From the NCBI GenBank assembly GCA_023410875.1, contig JAEYPH010000088.1, forward strand, positions 1 to 43,806: a stretch of DNA of 43,806 nucleotides. The letters run 5' to 3'. This DNA comes from Bacillota bacterium. Its GTDB lineage: Bacteria; Bacillota; Clostridia; Christensenellales; UMGS416. Shown here piece after piece: positions 31,871 to 40,123 of this stretch; position 1 is the first letter of the stretch; each line of letters begins with the position of its first letter. A model generated the notes under the pieces. The model had not been told where the DNA came from, ran no database searches, and saw nothing but the letters and a program-made list of their open reading frames with translations. The translations under genes were made by a program, and so were the position numbers.

Positions 31871-33351
31871 GGGCGCACCCCCCTCACAATGTCCGCGGCG
31901 CTCTGGATCAGGCTTTTAAGCCCTTCGGGCATGGCCACGCCCAGCATGGTTACAGCCAGCAGCAGCAGCACGAGCTCAGCCGCGCCGGCCACGTTTGGTT
32001 CACCCGCCGGCACGTCGCTGTCATCGGATTTCGTTTTGGCAAAGAACATCTTGAACATCGCGTACACGATGCCCGCGAACACGACGGCCAGCAACAGCGC
32101 GGCCGCGAAGCCCACCCACGCCCTGCCGGAGGCAAAGGCGGCGGCCAGCATGTTGAATTCGCTGGCGAACACGGCAAAGGGCGGCATGCCGCCGATGGCA
32201 AACAAGCCCAGCAGGAACACCGTGCCCGTGACGGGCAGCGCCCGCAGCACGCCCCGGACGCGGCCAATCTCCCGGGTGCCATACTTGTGCAGCACGCCGC
32301 CGGAAGCAAGGAACAGCATGGACTTGGTCAGCGAATGGTTGATCATATGGAAGAACGCCGCGAAAAGCGACGCCGGCGTGAACAGGCCCACCGACAGCGC
32401 AATGACGCCCATGTGCTCGATGCTGGAATAGGCCAGCAGGCGCTTGTAATCCCTCTGGGTCAGGATGAACAGCGCCGCCGTCAGGATGGACAGCAGCCCT
32501 GCCGCCATCATCAGGCCTCCGGTGAAGGCGCTCCCCCCCAGGTTCCGGTTCACGATGGCGATCACGCGGATGATGCCGTACATGGCGCTGTTCAGAAGCA
32601 CGCCGGAGAGCAAAGCGCTGATCGGAGAAGGCGCCTGGCTGTGGGCGTCGGGCAGCCACGTGTGCATGGGTGCCAGGCCCGCCTTGGTGCCAAAGCCCAC
32701 GAGGATAAAGAGGAACGCGTACCGCAGCATGGGGCTGTTGAGCGCCCCGGCGCCGGCATACAGCGCCGTCCAGTCCAGGCCCTTGGCCTCGTCCAGCGCG
32801 CCGATAGAGGATACGTGCAGGAAGATGATTCCCAGAAGCGCCACGGCGATGCCCACCGAGCAGATGATCACGTATTTCCACGCGCCTTCCAGCGCCGTCT
32901 TATCGTTGTGGAAGCCCACGAGGAACGCCGAGGCCAGCGTCGTGGCCTCTATGGCGATCCACATAACGCCCATGTTGCGCACCGTCAGCGCCAGGATCAT
33001 CGTGAAGATGAAGCTGTGCATCAGGATGTAATAGAGCTTCACGCGCCGCTGGTCCAGCTTGCCGTGGGCGCGCTCCTCCTCCAGGTAGCCGATGGAATAG
33101 ACCGCGGCCATCAGGCCAATGAGCGCCACGATGTCCACAACGAGGGCGCTCACTGCGTCCACATAGAAAAGCCCGCCCAGAAACGCGAAGCCATATTCGC
33201 CGGCGCTGGCGACTTGCGCCGTGACGAAGCCGGCCCCCGCGACCAGCGCCGCGCACGCAGCCACGCTCACGGCATGCTGCGACCTGCTGGAGCGCAGCAG
33301 GGCGATCAGCACGACGGCGGCGACAGGCGCGATCCACAGTATCAGTCCCAT
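31867..33351 (-). CDS. HyfF/NuoN-like proton-translocating membrane subunit
   Basis: A 494-residue antiporter-like subunit with about 14 hydrophobic helices. The proton_antipo_M pattern is seen in FILVGFGTKAGLAPMHTWLP, the Lys of DYKRLLAYSSIEHMGVIAL, and FHMINHSLTKSMLFLASGGV, which together mark the conserved proton channel Lys and His residues. It would pump protons or sodium, driven by electron flow in the peripheral arm. AGAGGG lies 6 bp before the ATG. It belongs with the longer HyfB-like subunit at 34976. Confidence 0.9.
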   Translation of the reverse strand: MGLILWIAPVAAVVLIALLRSSRSQHAVSVAACAALVAGAGFVTAQVASAGEYGFAFLGGLFYVDAVSALVVDIVALIGLMAAVYSIGYLEEERAHGKLDQRRVKLYYILMHSFIFTMILALTVRNMGVMWIAIEATTLASAFLVGFHNDKTALEGAWKYVIICSVGIAVALLGIIFLHVSSIGALDEAKGLDWTALYAGAGALNSPMLRYAFLFILVGFGTKAGLAPMHTWLPDAHSQAPSPISALLSGVLLNSAMYGIIRVIAIVNRNLGGSAFTGGLMMAAGLLSILTAALFILTQRDYKRLLAYSSIEHMGVIALSVGLFTPASLFAAFFHMINHSLTKSMLFLASGGVLHKYGTREIGRVRGVLRALPVTGTVFLLGLFAIGGMPPFAVFASEFNMLAAAFASGRAWVGFAAALLLAVVFAGIVYAMFKMFFAKTKSDDSDVPAGEPNVAGAAELVLLLLAVTMLGVAMPEGLKSLIQSAADIVRGVRP

Positions 33352-33355
33352 TGGT

Positions 33356-34012
33356 CTACCCTCTCAAGTTGTTCAGTTTGTCGATGTCGATGCTCTCAAA
33401 GCGGTCGTTGATGCGGAACACCATGATGCCCAGGATCAGCACCGACGTGATCAGATCCACGAAGATGCCCATGTCCACGATGAACGGCATGCCGTTGGAC
33501 GCGAACAGCGCCGTGACGAAAAGGCCGTTCTCGATGACCAGCAGGCCCACGATCTGCCCAATGGCCTTGCGGCGGCTGATGATGAAGAACAGACCGATCA
33601 GCGTCAGCGAGATCGAATTGACCAGCAGCAGCCCGGCCGGCCCGCTGGTTAAGCCCGGGATGTCCGGCAGCGTGAAGTACGTGAGCACGACGATGACGCA
33701 GCAGATCAGCACCAGCGCCGGGATGTTCAAAAAGAAGTCCTTTTCCACCCGGTACTCCACGGCGGACCATGTCCGGTGCAGCACCCTGGGGATGTAGAAG
33801 ACCTTGAGCGCGACGATGACGGCGGTGACGATCAGCAGATCGAAGCCGCCCTTTTCCACCAGATGGCTGATGCCCACGGCCAGCGTCGCCGCGGCGATCA
33901 GCGCGGCCTGCAGCCGCAGCGCCGAAATGTAGGATTTGATTCTCTTGCCGGCCATCAGAATGATGGCCGACAGCAGAATCAGGATGGAAAAAGCGGTATT
34001 GATGGATTCCAC
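33356..34012 (-). CDS. HyfE-like (NuoK-related) membrane subunit
   Basis: A 218-residue membrane protein with about seven helices, comparable in length to HyfE of hydrogenase-4. Features include an N-terminal two-helix segment, the cytosolic loop YIPRVLHRTWSAVEYRVEK, and a NuoK-like core with the Glu of VGLLVIENGLFVTAL. The start is a GTG at 34012 with GGGAGGT 5 bp upstream. The upstream subunit's TAG ends 2 bp before it. The frame extending to 34216 lies inside that gene. Confidence 0.85.
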   Translation of the reverse strand: MESINTAFSILILLSAIILMAGKRIKSYISALRLQAALIAAATLAVGISHLVEKGGFDLLIVTAVIVALKVFYIPRVLHRTWSAVEYRVEKDFFLNIPALVLICCVIVVLTYFTLPDIPGLTSGPAGLLLVNSISLTLIGLFFIISRRKAIGQIVGLLVIENGLFVTALFASNGMPFIVDMGIFVDLITSVLILGIMVFRINDRFESIDIDKLNNLRG

Positions 34013-34014
34013 GG

Positions 34015-34962
34015 CTACCTCCCAAACACGAAGAACTGCAAAAAGCCGATGAAGGACAGTATGAAGGCCAGCGCCGCGATGTTGGGGACGCTGAAAAACC
34101 GGAACTTCACGGTGCTGACCTCTATGACGGCGATCAGCACGGAGGCCAAGGCGACCTTCGCCAGCCACAGCAGAAGCGAGAACACCACCCCGGCTGCCCC
34201 AGCTACGGCCAGCCATTGGTCGTGGGGCAGGAAGAGGTTAACCAGCAGCGTGATCAGCAGCAGCTGCTTGATGGCCGCGCCGTATTCCATGAGGGCGAGG
34301 TCCCGGCCGCTATACTCCAGTATCATCGCCTCGTGCACCATCGTGAGCTCCAGATGGGTGGCCGGGTCATCCACAGGGATGCGGCTGGTCTCGGCGATCG
34401 TGATCAGAATCAGTGCCAGGAACGCCATGATGAGCATGGGCTGCAGCAGCGGATACACGCCCGCGCCGGCGGCCGTCATCATCTGGTAGACCGACGTGGA
34501 CTTGGCGTACAGCCCCACGGAGAACATCGTTACCAATATCGACGGCTCGATGAGCGAGGAGATCATCGCCTCGCGGCTGGCGCCCATGCCGCCGAAGGTG
34601 CTGCCCGTGTCCAGCGCCGACAGCACCAGGAAGAACCGCCCCAGCGCCAGCACCGAGAAGAGCATCACGACGTCGCCGGGGAAATACGCCGAGCGCAGCA
34701 GCGTCGTGGCCGGCGCCAGCAGCGCCGCTGCCAGCGCCGTGGTGAACACGACCCACGGCGCGGCACGGAAGATCCACGAGGACGTGTCCGACACGACCGC
34801 CTGCTTCTTGAGCAGTTTGAAAAGGTCGAAATACATCTGCAGCAGCGGCGCGCCCTTGCGCTTCTGCGTCAGTGCCTTGACCTTGCGGATGATGCCACCC
34901 ACCAGCGGCGCGACCAGGAGCACGGCAATGAGCTGTATCAGGATATAAACCACGGTGTTCAT
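34015..34962 (-). CDS. HyfC/HycD/NuoH-like membrane subunit
   Basis: A 315-residue protein with about eight helices. The first cytosolic loop has the family pattern RKVKALTQKRKGAPLLQMYF with the QxRKGAP sequence that contacts the small subunit. The second has ETSRIPVDDPATHLELTMVH, the acidic loop equivalent to the quinone-site loop of NuoH. It anchors the peripheral arm at 29472-31870 to the pump subunits. AGGGGGGA lies 8 bp before the ATG, and the HyfB-like gene ends 13 bp upstream. Confidence 0.92.
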   Translation of the reverse strand: MNTVVYILIQLIAVLLVAPLVGGIIRKVKALTQKRKGAPLLQMYFDLFKLLKKQAVVSDTSSWIFRAAPWVVFTTALAAALLAPATTLLRSAYFPGDVVMLFSVLALGRFFLVLSALDTGSTFGGMGASREAMISSLIEPSILVTMFSVGLYAKSTSVYQMMTAAGAGVYPLLQPMLIMAFLALILITIAETSRIPVDDPATHLELTMVHEAMILEYSGRDLALMEYGAAIKQLLLITLLVNLFLPHDQWLAVAGAAGVVFSLLLWLAKVALASVLIAVIEVSTVKFRFFSVPNIAALAFILSFIGFLQFFVFGR

Positions 34963-34975
34963 CGATGCTCCCCCC

Positions 34976-37018
34976 TTACGCGAACGTGTTGTAGATCAGC
35001 AGGACCACCAGCGCCGCCAGGATGTACGCCAGATACCTGCGGATGCTGCCGGTCTGCACCGAGTATTTCGCCCGGCGGGAAAGCTTCTTGACGAAATCCG
35101 TGACCGGTTCATACAGATACTTTTCAAACAGTGACTCGCTGGTCACGGTGTATTCCACGCGCTCCGGGTGGTAGCGCATGCCGCCGCTGGCCTTGAGCTC
35201 CCGGGTCGGCCGGAACAGCACCCGGAATACGATCTTCATGGGCTTGGAAAAGCCGGTGCCCGTGTACTGCATCCGGGCATTCAGCGCCTCAAAACCGCAA
35301 TCCCACGTGCCGTACTTGCGCTGGATGTATTTGCCGCCGACCAGCCGCACGACGGCCAGCGTGCCAACCAGCAGCGCCGCCAGCAGCACCAGCAGCGCCA
35401 CCGGCGATATGGCGTTGCCCGTAAGCTGCAGCGGCAGCCACGCAAAGAGCACATCGCCCTGCAGCTGCGCCGCCAGCGGCGCGCCGCCCAGGCTGGTCAC
35501 CACGCCGTCCATCGCCCGCAGAAAAGCCGACGAGAAAAGACCCACAGCCAGGCACAAGGCGGCCAGCACCGCCATGGCGGCGCGCATCGTACCGGGCACT
35601 TCAGTGGCCTCGGCGGCATGCTCGCTGCGGGGCTTGCCCAGGAAGGCGATGCCAAAAAACTTGGCGAAGCTGGCTGCCGCCAGCGCGCCGCACAGCGCCA
35701 GCGCCGCGATGGCCAGTATGAACAGGATGCTCTCCCAGGAGCGCCCCGGCGCGATGCCCGCGAACAGCGACTGAAACGTCAGCCATTCGCCGACAAAACC
35801 GTTGAACGGCGCCAGCGCCGAGATCGCCAGCGAAAAGCACAGCACCAGCGCCGCCGTGGCGGGCAGCCGCTTGATGAGCCCGCCCAGCTTCTCCATGTCC
35901 TTGGTGTGGGTCGCGTACTGTATGGACCCTGCGCCCAGGAACAACCCGCCTTTGAACAGCGTGTGGTTGAAGGCGTGGAACAAAGCTGCGGCCAGGGCCA
36001 GCGAACCGATGACCGCGCTCTTCTGGGCAAAGGCGATGAACGAGACGCCCAGGCCGATCAGTATGATGCCGATGTTCTCGATGCTGGAGAAGGCCAGCAA
36101 CCGCTTGATGTTCTGCTCCACAAAGGCGTAGGCCACGCCCAGCACCGCCGAGACCATACCCAACGCCAGCAGCACAGCGCCCCACCAGGCGTGCTGCACG
36201 CCCAGATATTGCAGCACAAAACGCAGGATGCCGTAGATTGCGATCTTGATCATAATGCCGGACATCAGCGCCGAGACGTTGCTGGGCGCTGCGGGGTGGG
36301 CAGCGGGGAGCCAGATGTGCAGTGGAATGATGCCTGCCTTGGTGCCAAAGCCGATCAGGAAGCAGATGAACATCAGGTTCTTGCCCGCGGCCGGGATGGC
36401 CGCCGAACCCGCCGACAGCTCCAGCGACCCGGTGTAGCCATACATCAGCAGGAATGCCGCCAACAGGAAGGCCGTGCCGATGCCCGTCATGATCAGATAC
36501 AAAGTGCCGGCCCGCTGGACTTCCTCATGCTCCGATTCAAACACGACGAGGAAGTAGCTGAGCGCCGACATCGCCTCCCACGCGAACAGGAAGAACACCG
36601 CGTTGCCGCAAGACAGCACCAACGCCATGGACAGGATAAACAGCGGGAACAGGAAGTTGAAAAGACCGATGCTCTTTTTGCCGTAGTAATGGGACAGATA
36701 GCCGATGGAATACAGCGAAACGCAAAAGGCGATGACCGAAAGGCCCAGCAGGAAGAAGGCTGAAAGGGCATCCAGCGTCACGGTGAAGGCGATCAAAGGA
36801 ATCGTGGATCGGAACAACTCCACCGTGATCGGGCCTCCGCCGCAAAGCAGCTGCGAAAGTGACGAGGCCAGCCCAAACAGGGCCGCCAGCATGCAGAGGC
36901 TGTTTACCGCGATGTTGTTGGCACGGTGTTTCCGTATGAGAACCAGCGATAACAGGCCGCACAGCAGATACAACGCCAGAGATGCCATGAACAGGTAGAG
37001 GGGGTTGAACACACCCAT
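34976..37018 (-). CDS. HyfB/NuoL-like proton-translocating membrane subunit
   Basis: A 680-residue antiporter-like subunit with about 16 helices, and the first gene of the operon. The conserved channel pattern is seen as FLIGFGTKAGIIPLHIWLPA, AFVEQNIKRLLAFSSIENIG and FHAFNHTLFKGGLFLGAGSI. The C-terminal 100 residues form the HyfB-type extension (WDCGFEALNARMQYTGTGFS and a final helix). The ATG at 37018 has only a distant GGAAAG, so the ribosome site is weak. The operon promoter should lie in 37019-37291. Confidence 0.92.
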   Translation of the reverse strand: MGVFNPLYLFMASLALYLLCGLLSLVLIRKHRANNIAVNSLCMLAALFGLASSLSQLLCGGGPITVELFRSTIPLIAFTVTLDALSAFFLLGLSVIAFCVSLYSIGYLSHYYGKKSIGLFNFLFPLFILSMALVLSCGNAVFFLFAWEAMSALSYFLVVFESEHEEVQRAGTLYLIMTGIGTAFLLAAFLLMYGYTGSLELSAGSAAIPAAGKNLMFICFLIGFGTKAGIIPLHIWLPAAHPAAPSNVSALMSGIMIKIAIYGILRFVLQYLGVQHAWWGAVLLALGMVSAVLGVAYAFVEQNIKRLLAFSSIENIGIILIGLGVSFIAFAQKSAVIGSLALAAALFHAFNHTLFKGGLFLGAGSIQYATHTKDMEKLGGLIKRLPATAALVLCFSLAISALAPFNGFVGEWLTFQSLFAGIAPGRSWESILFILAIAALALCGALAAASFAKFFGIAFLGKPRSEHAAEATEVPGTMRAAMAVLAALCLAVGLFSSAFLRAMDGVVTSLGGAPLAAQLQGDVLFAWLPLQLTGNAISPVALLVLLAALLVGTLAVVRLVGGKYIQRKYGTWDCGFEALNARMQYTGTGFSKPMKIVFRVLFRPTRELKASGGMRYHPERVEYTVTSESLFEKYLYEPVTDFVKKLSRRAKYSVQTGSIRRYLAYILAALVVLLIYNTFA

Positions 37019-37291
37019 GCAATCGACCAGCTTTCCGATAAAGATATAGAAAGATACCGGCGCAATAGGATGACAAATCAGATGGATAAGAAAAGCTTCT
37101 CACGCTGGCCTGCGGCAGATGCGATGATCCCCTTTATAAAGGTGAAGTGCCCCCATGTTTGCATAAACATGCAATCATGGAAGCAACCCAGTATATATCC
37201 ATTGATTTATAACCAGTTATATAGGTTAGCACTGTTCGACAAAATTATCAACATTCATGGCGATGCATAAAAATATAAGGCAACTACTGCT
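37019..37291. other. Upstream region of the Ehr-like operon with an 18-bp palindrome
   Basis: An AT-rich stretch with no gene. CATGTTT (37154-37160) and AAACATG (37165-37171) form a palindrome around GCAT, about 135 bp before the operon start, and could bind a dimeric regulator. Promoter-like hexamers on the minus strand (TTGATA then TAACCT around 37215-37251) are too weak to call. No FNR-type TTGAT-N4-ATCAA is present. Confidence 0.4.
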
Positions 37292-37331
37292 AAAATGCTC
37301 CGTTCCCGCATGAAGGCGCAGGCATGGAGCA
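37292..37331 (-). terminator. Imperfect terminator downstream of the broken ferredoxin gene
   Basis: On the minus strand TGCTCC (37331-37326) pairs with GGAGCA (37301-37296), with a second inner stem CCTGC/GCGGG, and the hairpin is followed by TTTTAG. It separates the ferredoxin/rhodanese unit from the Ehr-like operon. Confidence 0.5.
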
Positions 37332-37368
37332 CTTGGCAGTTGATCGGAACGGTTTTGCAACGAAACGG

Positions 37369-37533
37369 TTATCGCCTGCATCGGGCAGAACAGCACACAC
37401 TTTTGCACTTGAGGCACTTCTGCTGATCGATGACCGGAAGGCCGTTGCCTTTCTGCGAGATGGCGTCAACCGGGCACTGGGAGATGGCCGGGCAGCGGTG
37501 GTTCTGCGGGCAACGTTTGCTGTCTACTTTCAT
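37369..37533 (-). pseudogene. Small 2x[4Fe-4S] ferredoxin-like gene with a frameshift
   Basis: From an ATG at 37533 with GGAGGT 6 bp upstream, the frame reads MKVDSKRCPQNHRCPAI, QCPVDAISQKGNG and QQKCLKCK. This is the start of a known clostridial ferredoxin type (CPQNHxCP, CPVxAI, CxxCxxC). It then derails to a TAA at 37369-37371. In the frame that would follow if one A were added to the AAAA run near 37401, the expected KCVLFCPMQAITV appears. A deletion in a homopolymer is either a real mutation or a sequencing error. The restored frame has no stop before the terminator, so more damage is possible. The site is upstream of the Ehr-like operon, and such a ferredoxin would have been a natural electron carrier for it. 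Confidence 0.65.
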
Positions 37534-37566
37534 GGATACCTCCTGTTATTCGAGCCGCAGCCCGGT

Positions 37567-37911
37567 TTATCCGCGCCTATGTACGGTCTCATACCGCCAG
37601 GAGCGGATGCCGCCCATGTTGCTGACGTTGGTATAGCCCATGGAAATGAGCTGGCTGCACGCCATGGAGGAACGGGCGCCGCTCAGGCAGTAGACAATGA
37701 TTTCCGCGTCTTTATCGGGGATCCTGTCGGCAACCTCCTGCTTTAAGCAGTCCAGCGGCAATGATATACTGTTGGGGATGTGAATTTGCTCGTACTCCTG
37801 CGGCGTTCTGACGTCCAGCAGGATCACGGGTTCGCCGGACGACAGGCGTCTTTTGGCCTCCTGCGGAGAAATGACGGTGGCTTTGGATGCGCCATACAAT
37901 GTTTTAAACAT
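37567..37911 (-). CDS. Rhodanese-like sulfurtransferase domain protein
   Basis: A 114-residue single rhodanese domain. It has LLDVRTPQEYEQIHIPNSIS (32-51), then the active-site loop with catalytic Cys75 in YCLSGARSSMA, and a final MGGIRSWR. It carries a persulfide on Cys75 and passes sulfur to an acceptor such as thioredoxin or a thiol. It starts at 37911 with AAAGGGAA upstream, is divergent from the CRP/Fnr gene (52 bp between starts), and lies 33 bp upstream of the ferredoxin remnant in the same direction. Confidence 0.9.
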   Translation of the reverse strand: MFKTLYGASKATVISPQEAKRRLSSGEPVILLDVRTPQEYEQIHIPNSISLPLDCLKQEVADRIPDKDAEIIVYCLSGARSSMACSQLISMGYTNVSNMGGIRSWRYETVHRRG

Positions 37912-37963
37912 GATACATTCCCTTTCATCGATCGGACTTGACATTGGGTTTGGGAGCAAGGAT

Positions 37964-38641
37964 ATGATTGAGGATCGCGACCGCCCGTTTCTAAAAACTT
38001 ATCTGCCTTTCCTGCATCGGCTGAATGCGCAGGACAGCGCCACGCTGGAGGCCGCCATGGTCCGGGCGAGCTTTGGGCAAGGCGACCCGGTGTTCCACCG
38101 GCAGCAGGATTGCAACGGCCTGGTCGTCGTAAGGGCGGGGCAGCTGCGGGCGTTTTATGAGACCGAGGATGCCAAGAGCATCACGCTGTATCGGCTGCTG
38201 CCCGGCGATGTCTGCATCCTGTCAGCGTCCTGCGCCCTGAAGAACATCACCTTCGAAGTCACGCTGGAGGCGGAACGAGACAGCGAGCTGTACTTCATTC
38301 CCGCCTCTCTGCTGAGCACGCTTTCCACGAAGTACCCCTTGCTCAAGGAGTTCATGGCCGATCTGGTGGCCGAGCGGTTCTCCGAGGTCATGTGGGTCAT
38401 AGAGCAGATGGTTTCCAGAAACATGGGGCAGCGGGTCGCTTCGTTCCTGTTGGAGCAATACAACCTGGAGGGCGCTTCCCGCCTGCCCATCACCCACGAG
38501 ACCATCGCCAAAAACCTGGGAACCGCCCGGGAGGTCATCAGCCGCGTGCTCAAATACATGGAGAACGACGGCCTGATCCGGCTCTCCCGAGGCCGCATCG
38601 AGCTGCTCGACGCGCAGCGGCTGCGGCGTTCCGCCGGCTGA
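37964..38641 (+). CDS. CRP/FNR-family transcriptional regulator
   Basis: A 225-residue regulator with an N-terminal cyclic-nucleotide-binding-like beta barrel (about 15-135) and a C-terminal winged helix (ITHETIAKNLGTAREVISRV, recognition helix at TAREVISRVLKYM). It lacks the N-terminal Cys cluster of FNR. Two Cys in DVCILSASCALKN lie in the sensor domain and could be redox or metal-sensitive. ATG 37964 has GGGAG 7 bp upstream; the longer frame from 37853 overlaps the divergent rhodanese gene. It likely controls the rhodanese/ferredoxin and thioredoxin genes on both sides. A TTGACA at 37938 may be its -35, but the -10 is unclear. Confidence 0.9.
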   Translation: MIEDRDRPFLKTYLPFLHRLNAQDSATLEAAMVRASFGQGDPVFHRQQDCNGLVVVRAGQLRAFYETEDAKSITLYRLLPGDVCILSASCALKNITFEVTLEAERDSELYFIPASLLSTLSTKYPLLKEFMADLVAERFSEVMWVIEQMVSRNMGQRVASFLLEQYNLEGASRLPITHETIAKNLGTAREVISRVLKYMENDGLIRLSRGRIELLDAQRLRRSAG

Positions 38642-38642
38642 G

Positions 38643-38963
38643 CTATGCCGCCGCTGCAAGCAGGCTGATCAGAGCGGCCTTCGGCGTGAAGCCCACCTTG
38701 CGCGTGACGACCTTGCCGTTGCTGACCAGGACCAGAGCCGGAATGCTCATGACGGAAAACTGTGCCGCCAGCTCGGGGTTTTCATCCACGTTGAGCTTGG
38801 CCACCACGGCTGTGTCGCCAACCTCGTTAGCCAACTCGTCGATGATGGGGCCCTGCATCCGGCAGGGGCCGCACCATGTGGCCCAAAAATCAATCAAAAC
38901 AGGTTTTCTAGACTGCATAACAACCTCACGGAAATTCTTGCCGGTTATCTGGATCGCTGACAT
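38643..38963 (-). CDS. trxA: Thioredoxin
   Basis: A 106-residue thioredoxin with active site WCGPC (Cys31, Cys34), the KLNVDENPELAAQF strand and helix, and the cis-proline of MSIPALVLV. It reduces protein disulfides and may also receive sulfur from the rhodanese. ATG 38963 has AAGGAAGGG upstream. The stop is one base from the stop of the convergent CRP/FNR gene, so the two transcripts probably overlap. No thioredoxin reductase gene is nearby. Confidence 0.93.
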   Translation of the reverse strand: MSAIQITGKNFREVVMQSRKPVLIDFWATWCGPCRMQGPIIDELANEVGDTAVVAKLNVDENPELAAQFSVMSIPALVLVSNGKVVTRKVGFTPKAALISLLAAAA

Positions 38964-39006
38964 TTCATACACCCTTCCTTGGATTTTCTGGCCCCATTTT
39001 ATCAAC

Positions 39007-39043
39007 AAAAAAACAAGCCTTCCGCAACATTGTCACACAAGGC
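39007..39043 (-). terminator. Terminator for the orphan gene at 39098
   Basis: Read on the minus strand GCCTT (39043-39039) pairs with AAGGC (39021-39017), and the hairpin is followed two bases later by seven T residues (39013-39007). The stem is short, with a long loop. Confidence 0.55.
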
Positions 39044-39097
39044 CTGCTTCCTGTCTGTATGCCGTACTTTGGGTAATCAAATCACCTGCTTTTTTCC

Positions 39098-39901
39098 CTA
39101 GCGCAGCATAGAGCACATTCCTTCAAAGAGGATGCTTCCCGCCATTTGCCCGATTTGCAGTTCAAGCTTATGCTCCTGCAAGGCAGGTTCCGGTGGCTTT
39201 TTTGCTTCAAATGGTGACAGCCACAGAGGATCATCGGGCTCCTTCGTTTTGTTCCAGGAATGGATAAATTGGTTCACAATATCTGCCCCGGCCGACAAGA
39301 ACCCATATATTTGGCCTTCCTCCCGCCAGTCTGTCGCAATTTCATAAGACGGCAGCTTTGATGCAAAAAGGCTGCTGGTTAATCCATCGATTGTCTCATG
39401 ATGCGAATGAGCCGCTTCCCCCTGTAGATTCTTTTCGCCCGATTCGCTCGTCCCACCATAGCCTTTCAGAAGGACCGCAATCTCCTCTTCAGTGAGCAGC
39501 CCGCGACCTTTCATCGTGCCCGAGCTTTCCTGCTCGATTTCTCCAGCAGAAGGACTCTGCTGATCAAAATCAGCGAACAGTTCTATTTTGTCTTCTGGGT
39601 AATTCGCAAAAGGGTGCTCTCCCTCCATACCCTTGGCCAGAAGCTCGCAGATGTCATTTCCCGCTTTTTCAAAATCGTCTGCTGTTTCCAGCAGATACTT
39701 TGCGGCATCGTCGATGGTCCGGTTCCAGCCGATGGTGTCCCCACGGAGCATCTCCCCGATTTCCTGGAATCCTTCTCTGCGGTGAAATGTATACAGATCG
39801 CGTTCAACGGCCTTCAAGCTGCCATTCCCTTTTTTCGATCTGTTGGTGTTTTTATACAGCAATCTTATATTTAGCGCCATCTGCGAATCCGCCTTGCTCA
39901 T
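39098..39901 (-). CDS. Hypothetical protein, AT-richer than neighbours, with a FliM/FliN-like motif
   Basis: A 267-residue soluble protein I do not recognise. There is no signal peptide or membrane helix. It begins with a basic segment (YKNTNRSKKGNGSLKAVERD), has a helical middle with a polar, acidic linker (about 100-130), and then LLTEEEIAVLLKG at 135-147, close to the LSQEEIDALLxG N-terminal motif of flagellar switch proteins. The C-terminal part is rich in Glu and Pro. No flagellar gene is nearby, so the match may be chance. Codon use is visibly less GC-rich than its neighbours, suggesting a recent acquisition. GAGGAGGT 6 bp before the ATG and a promoter at 39933-39962 support real expression. 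Confidence 0.7.
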   Translation of the reverse strand: MSKADSQMALNIRLLYKNTNRSKKGNGSLKAVERDLYTFHRREGFQEIGEMLRGDTIGWNRTIDDAAKYLLETADDFEKAGNDICELLAKGMEGEHPFANYPEDKIELFADFDQQSPSAGEIEQESSGTMKGRGLLTEEEIAVLLKGYGGTSESGEKNLQGEAAHSHHETIDGLTSSLFASKLPSYEIATDWREEGQIYGFLSAGADIVNQFIHSWNKTKEPDDPLWLSPFEAKKPPEPALQEHKLELQIGQMAGSILFEGMCSMLR

Positions 39902-39932
39902 GAGCTCACCTCCTCATACAATAACTTCCAAT

Positions 39933-39962
39933 TTGATAGCGTAACAAGTCATAAGTTGTCAA
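39933..39962 (-). promoter_or_regulatory. Promoter of the orphan gene
   Basis: On the minus strand a perfect TTGACA (39962-39957), an 18-bp spacer and TATCAA (39938-39933), 31 bp before the ATG. Confidence 0.55.
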
Positions 39963-40123
39963 ACGATAAGTAAAATGTCTCGGCGGCATCAATATAGCAC
40001 AATGCGTTGGAGTTAACAATCGGTTAAGATCTCAACTTGCGGCGCGGCCACACAGGCAGAGCATTCCCCCACCCACCCACGCATACTGTAGTACATGGCA
40101 ATACAGTCCTGCGGAGGAGTTTT

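Noticed and set aside
30368..33411. Two long plus-strand frames (687 and 565 codons) through the hydrogenase-like operon
   Set aside because: They run opposite strongly conserved NuoD- and NuoN-type proteins and have no recognisable domain or start signal.
40081..40110. Sporulation sigma factor promoter before the SpoVB-like gene (CATACTGT)
   Set aside because: Only a partial match to a sigma-E -10 and no matching -35 at the right distance.
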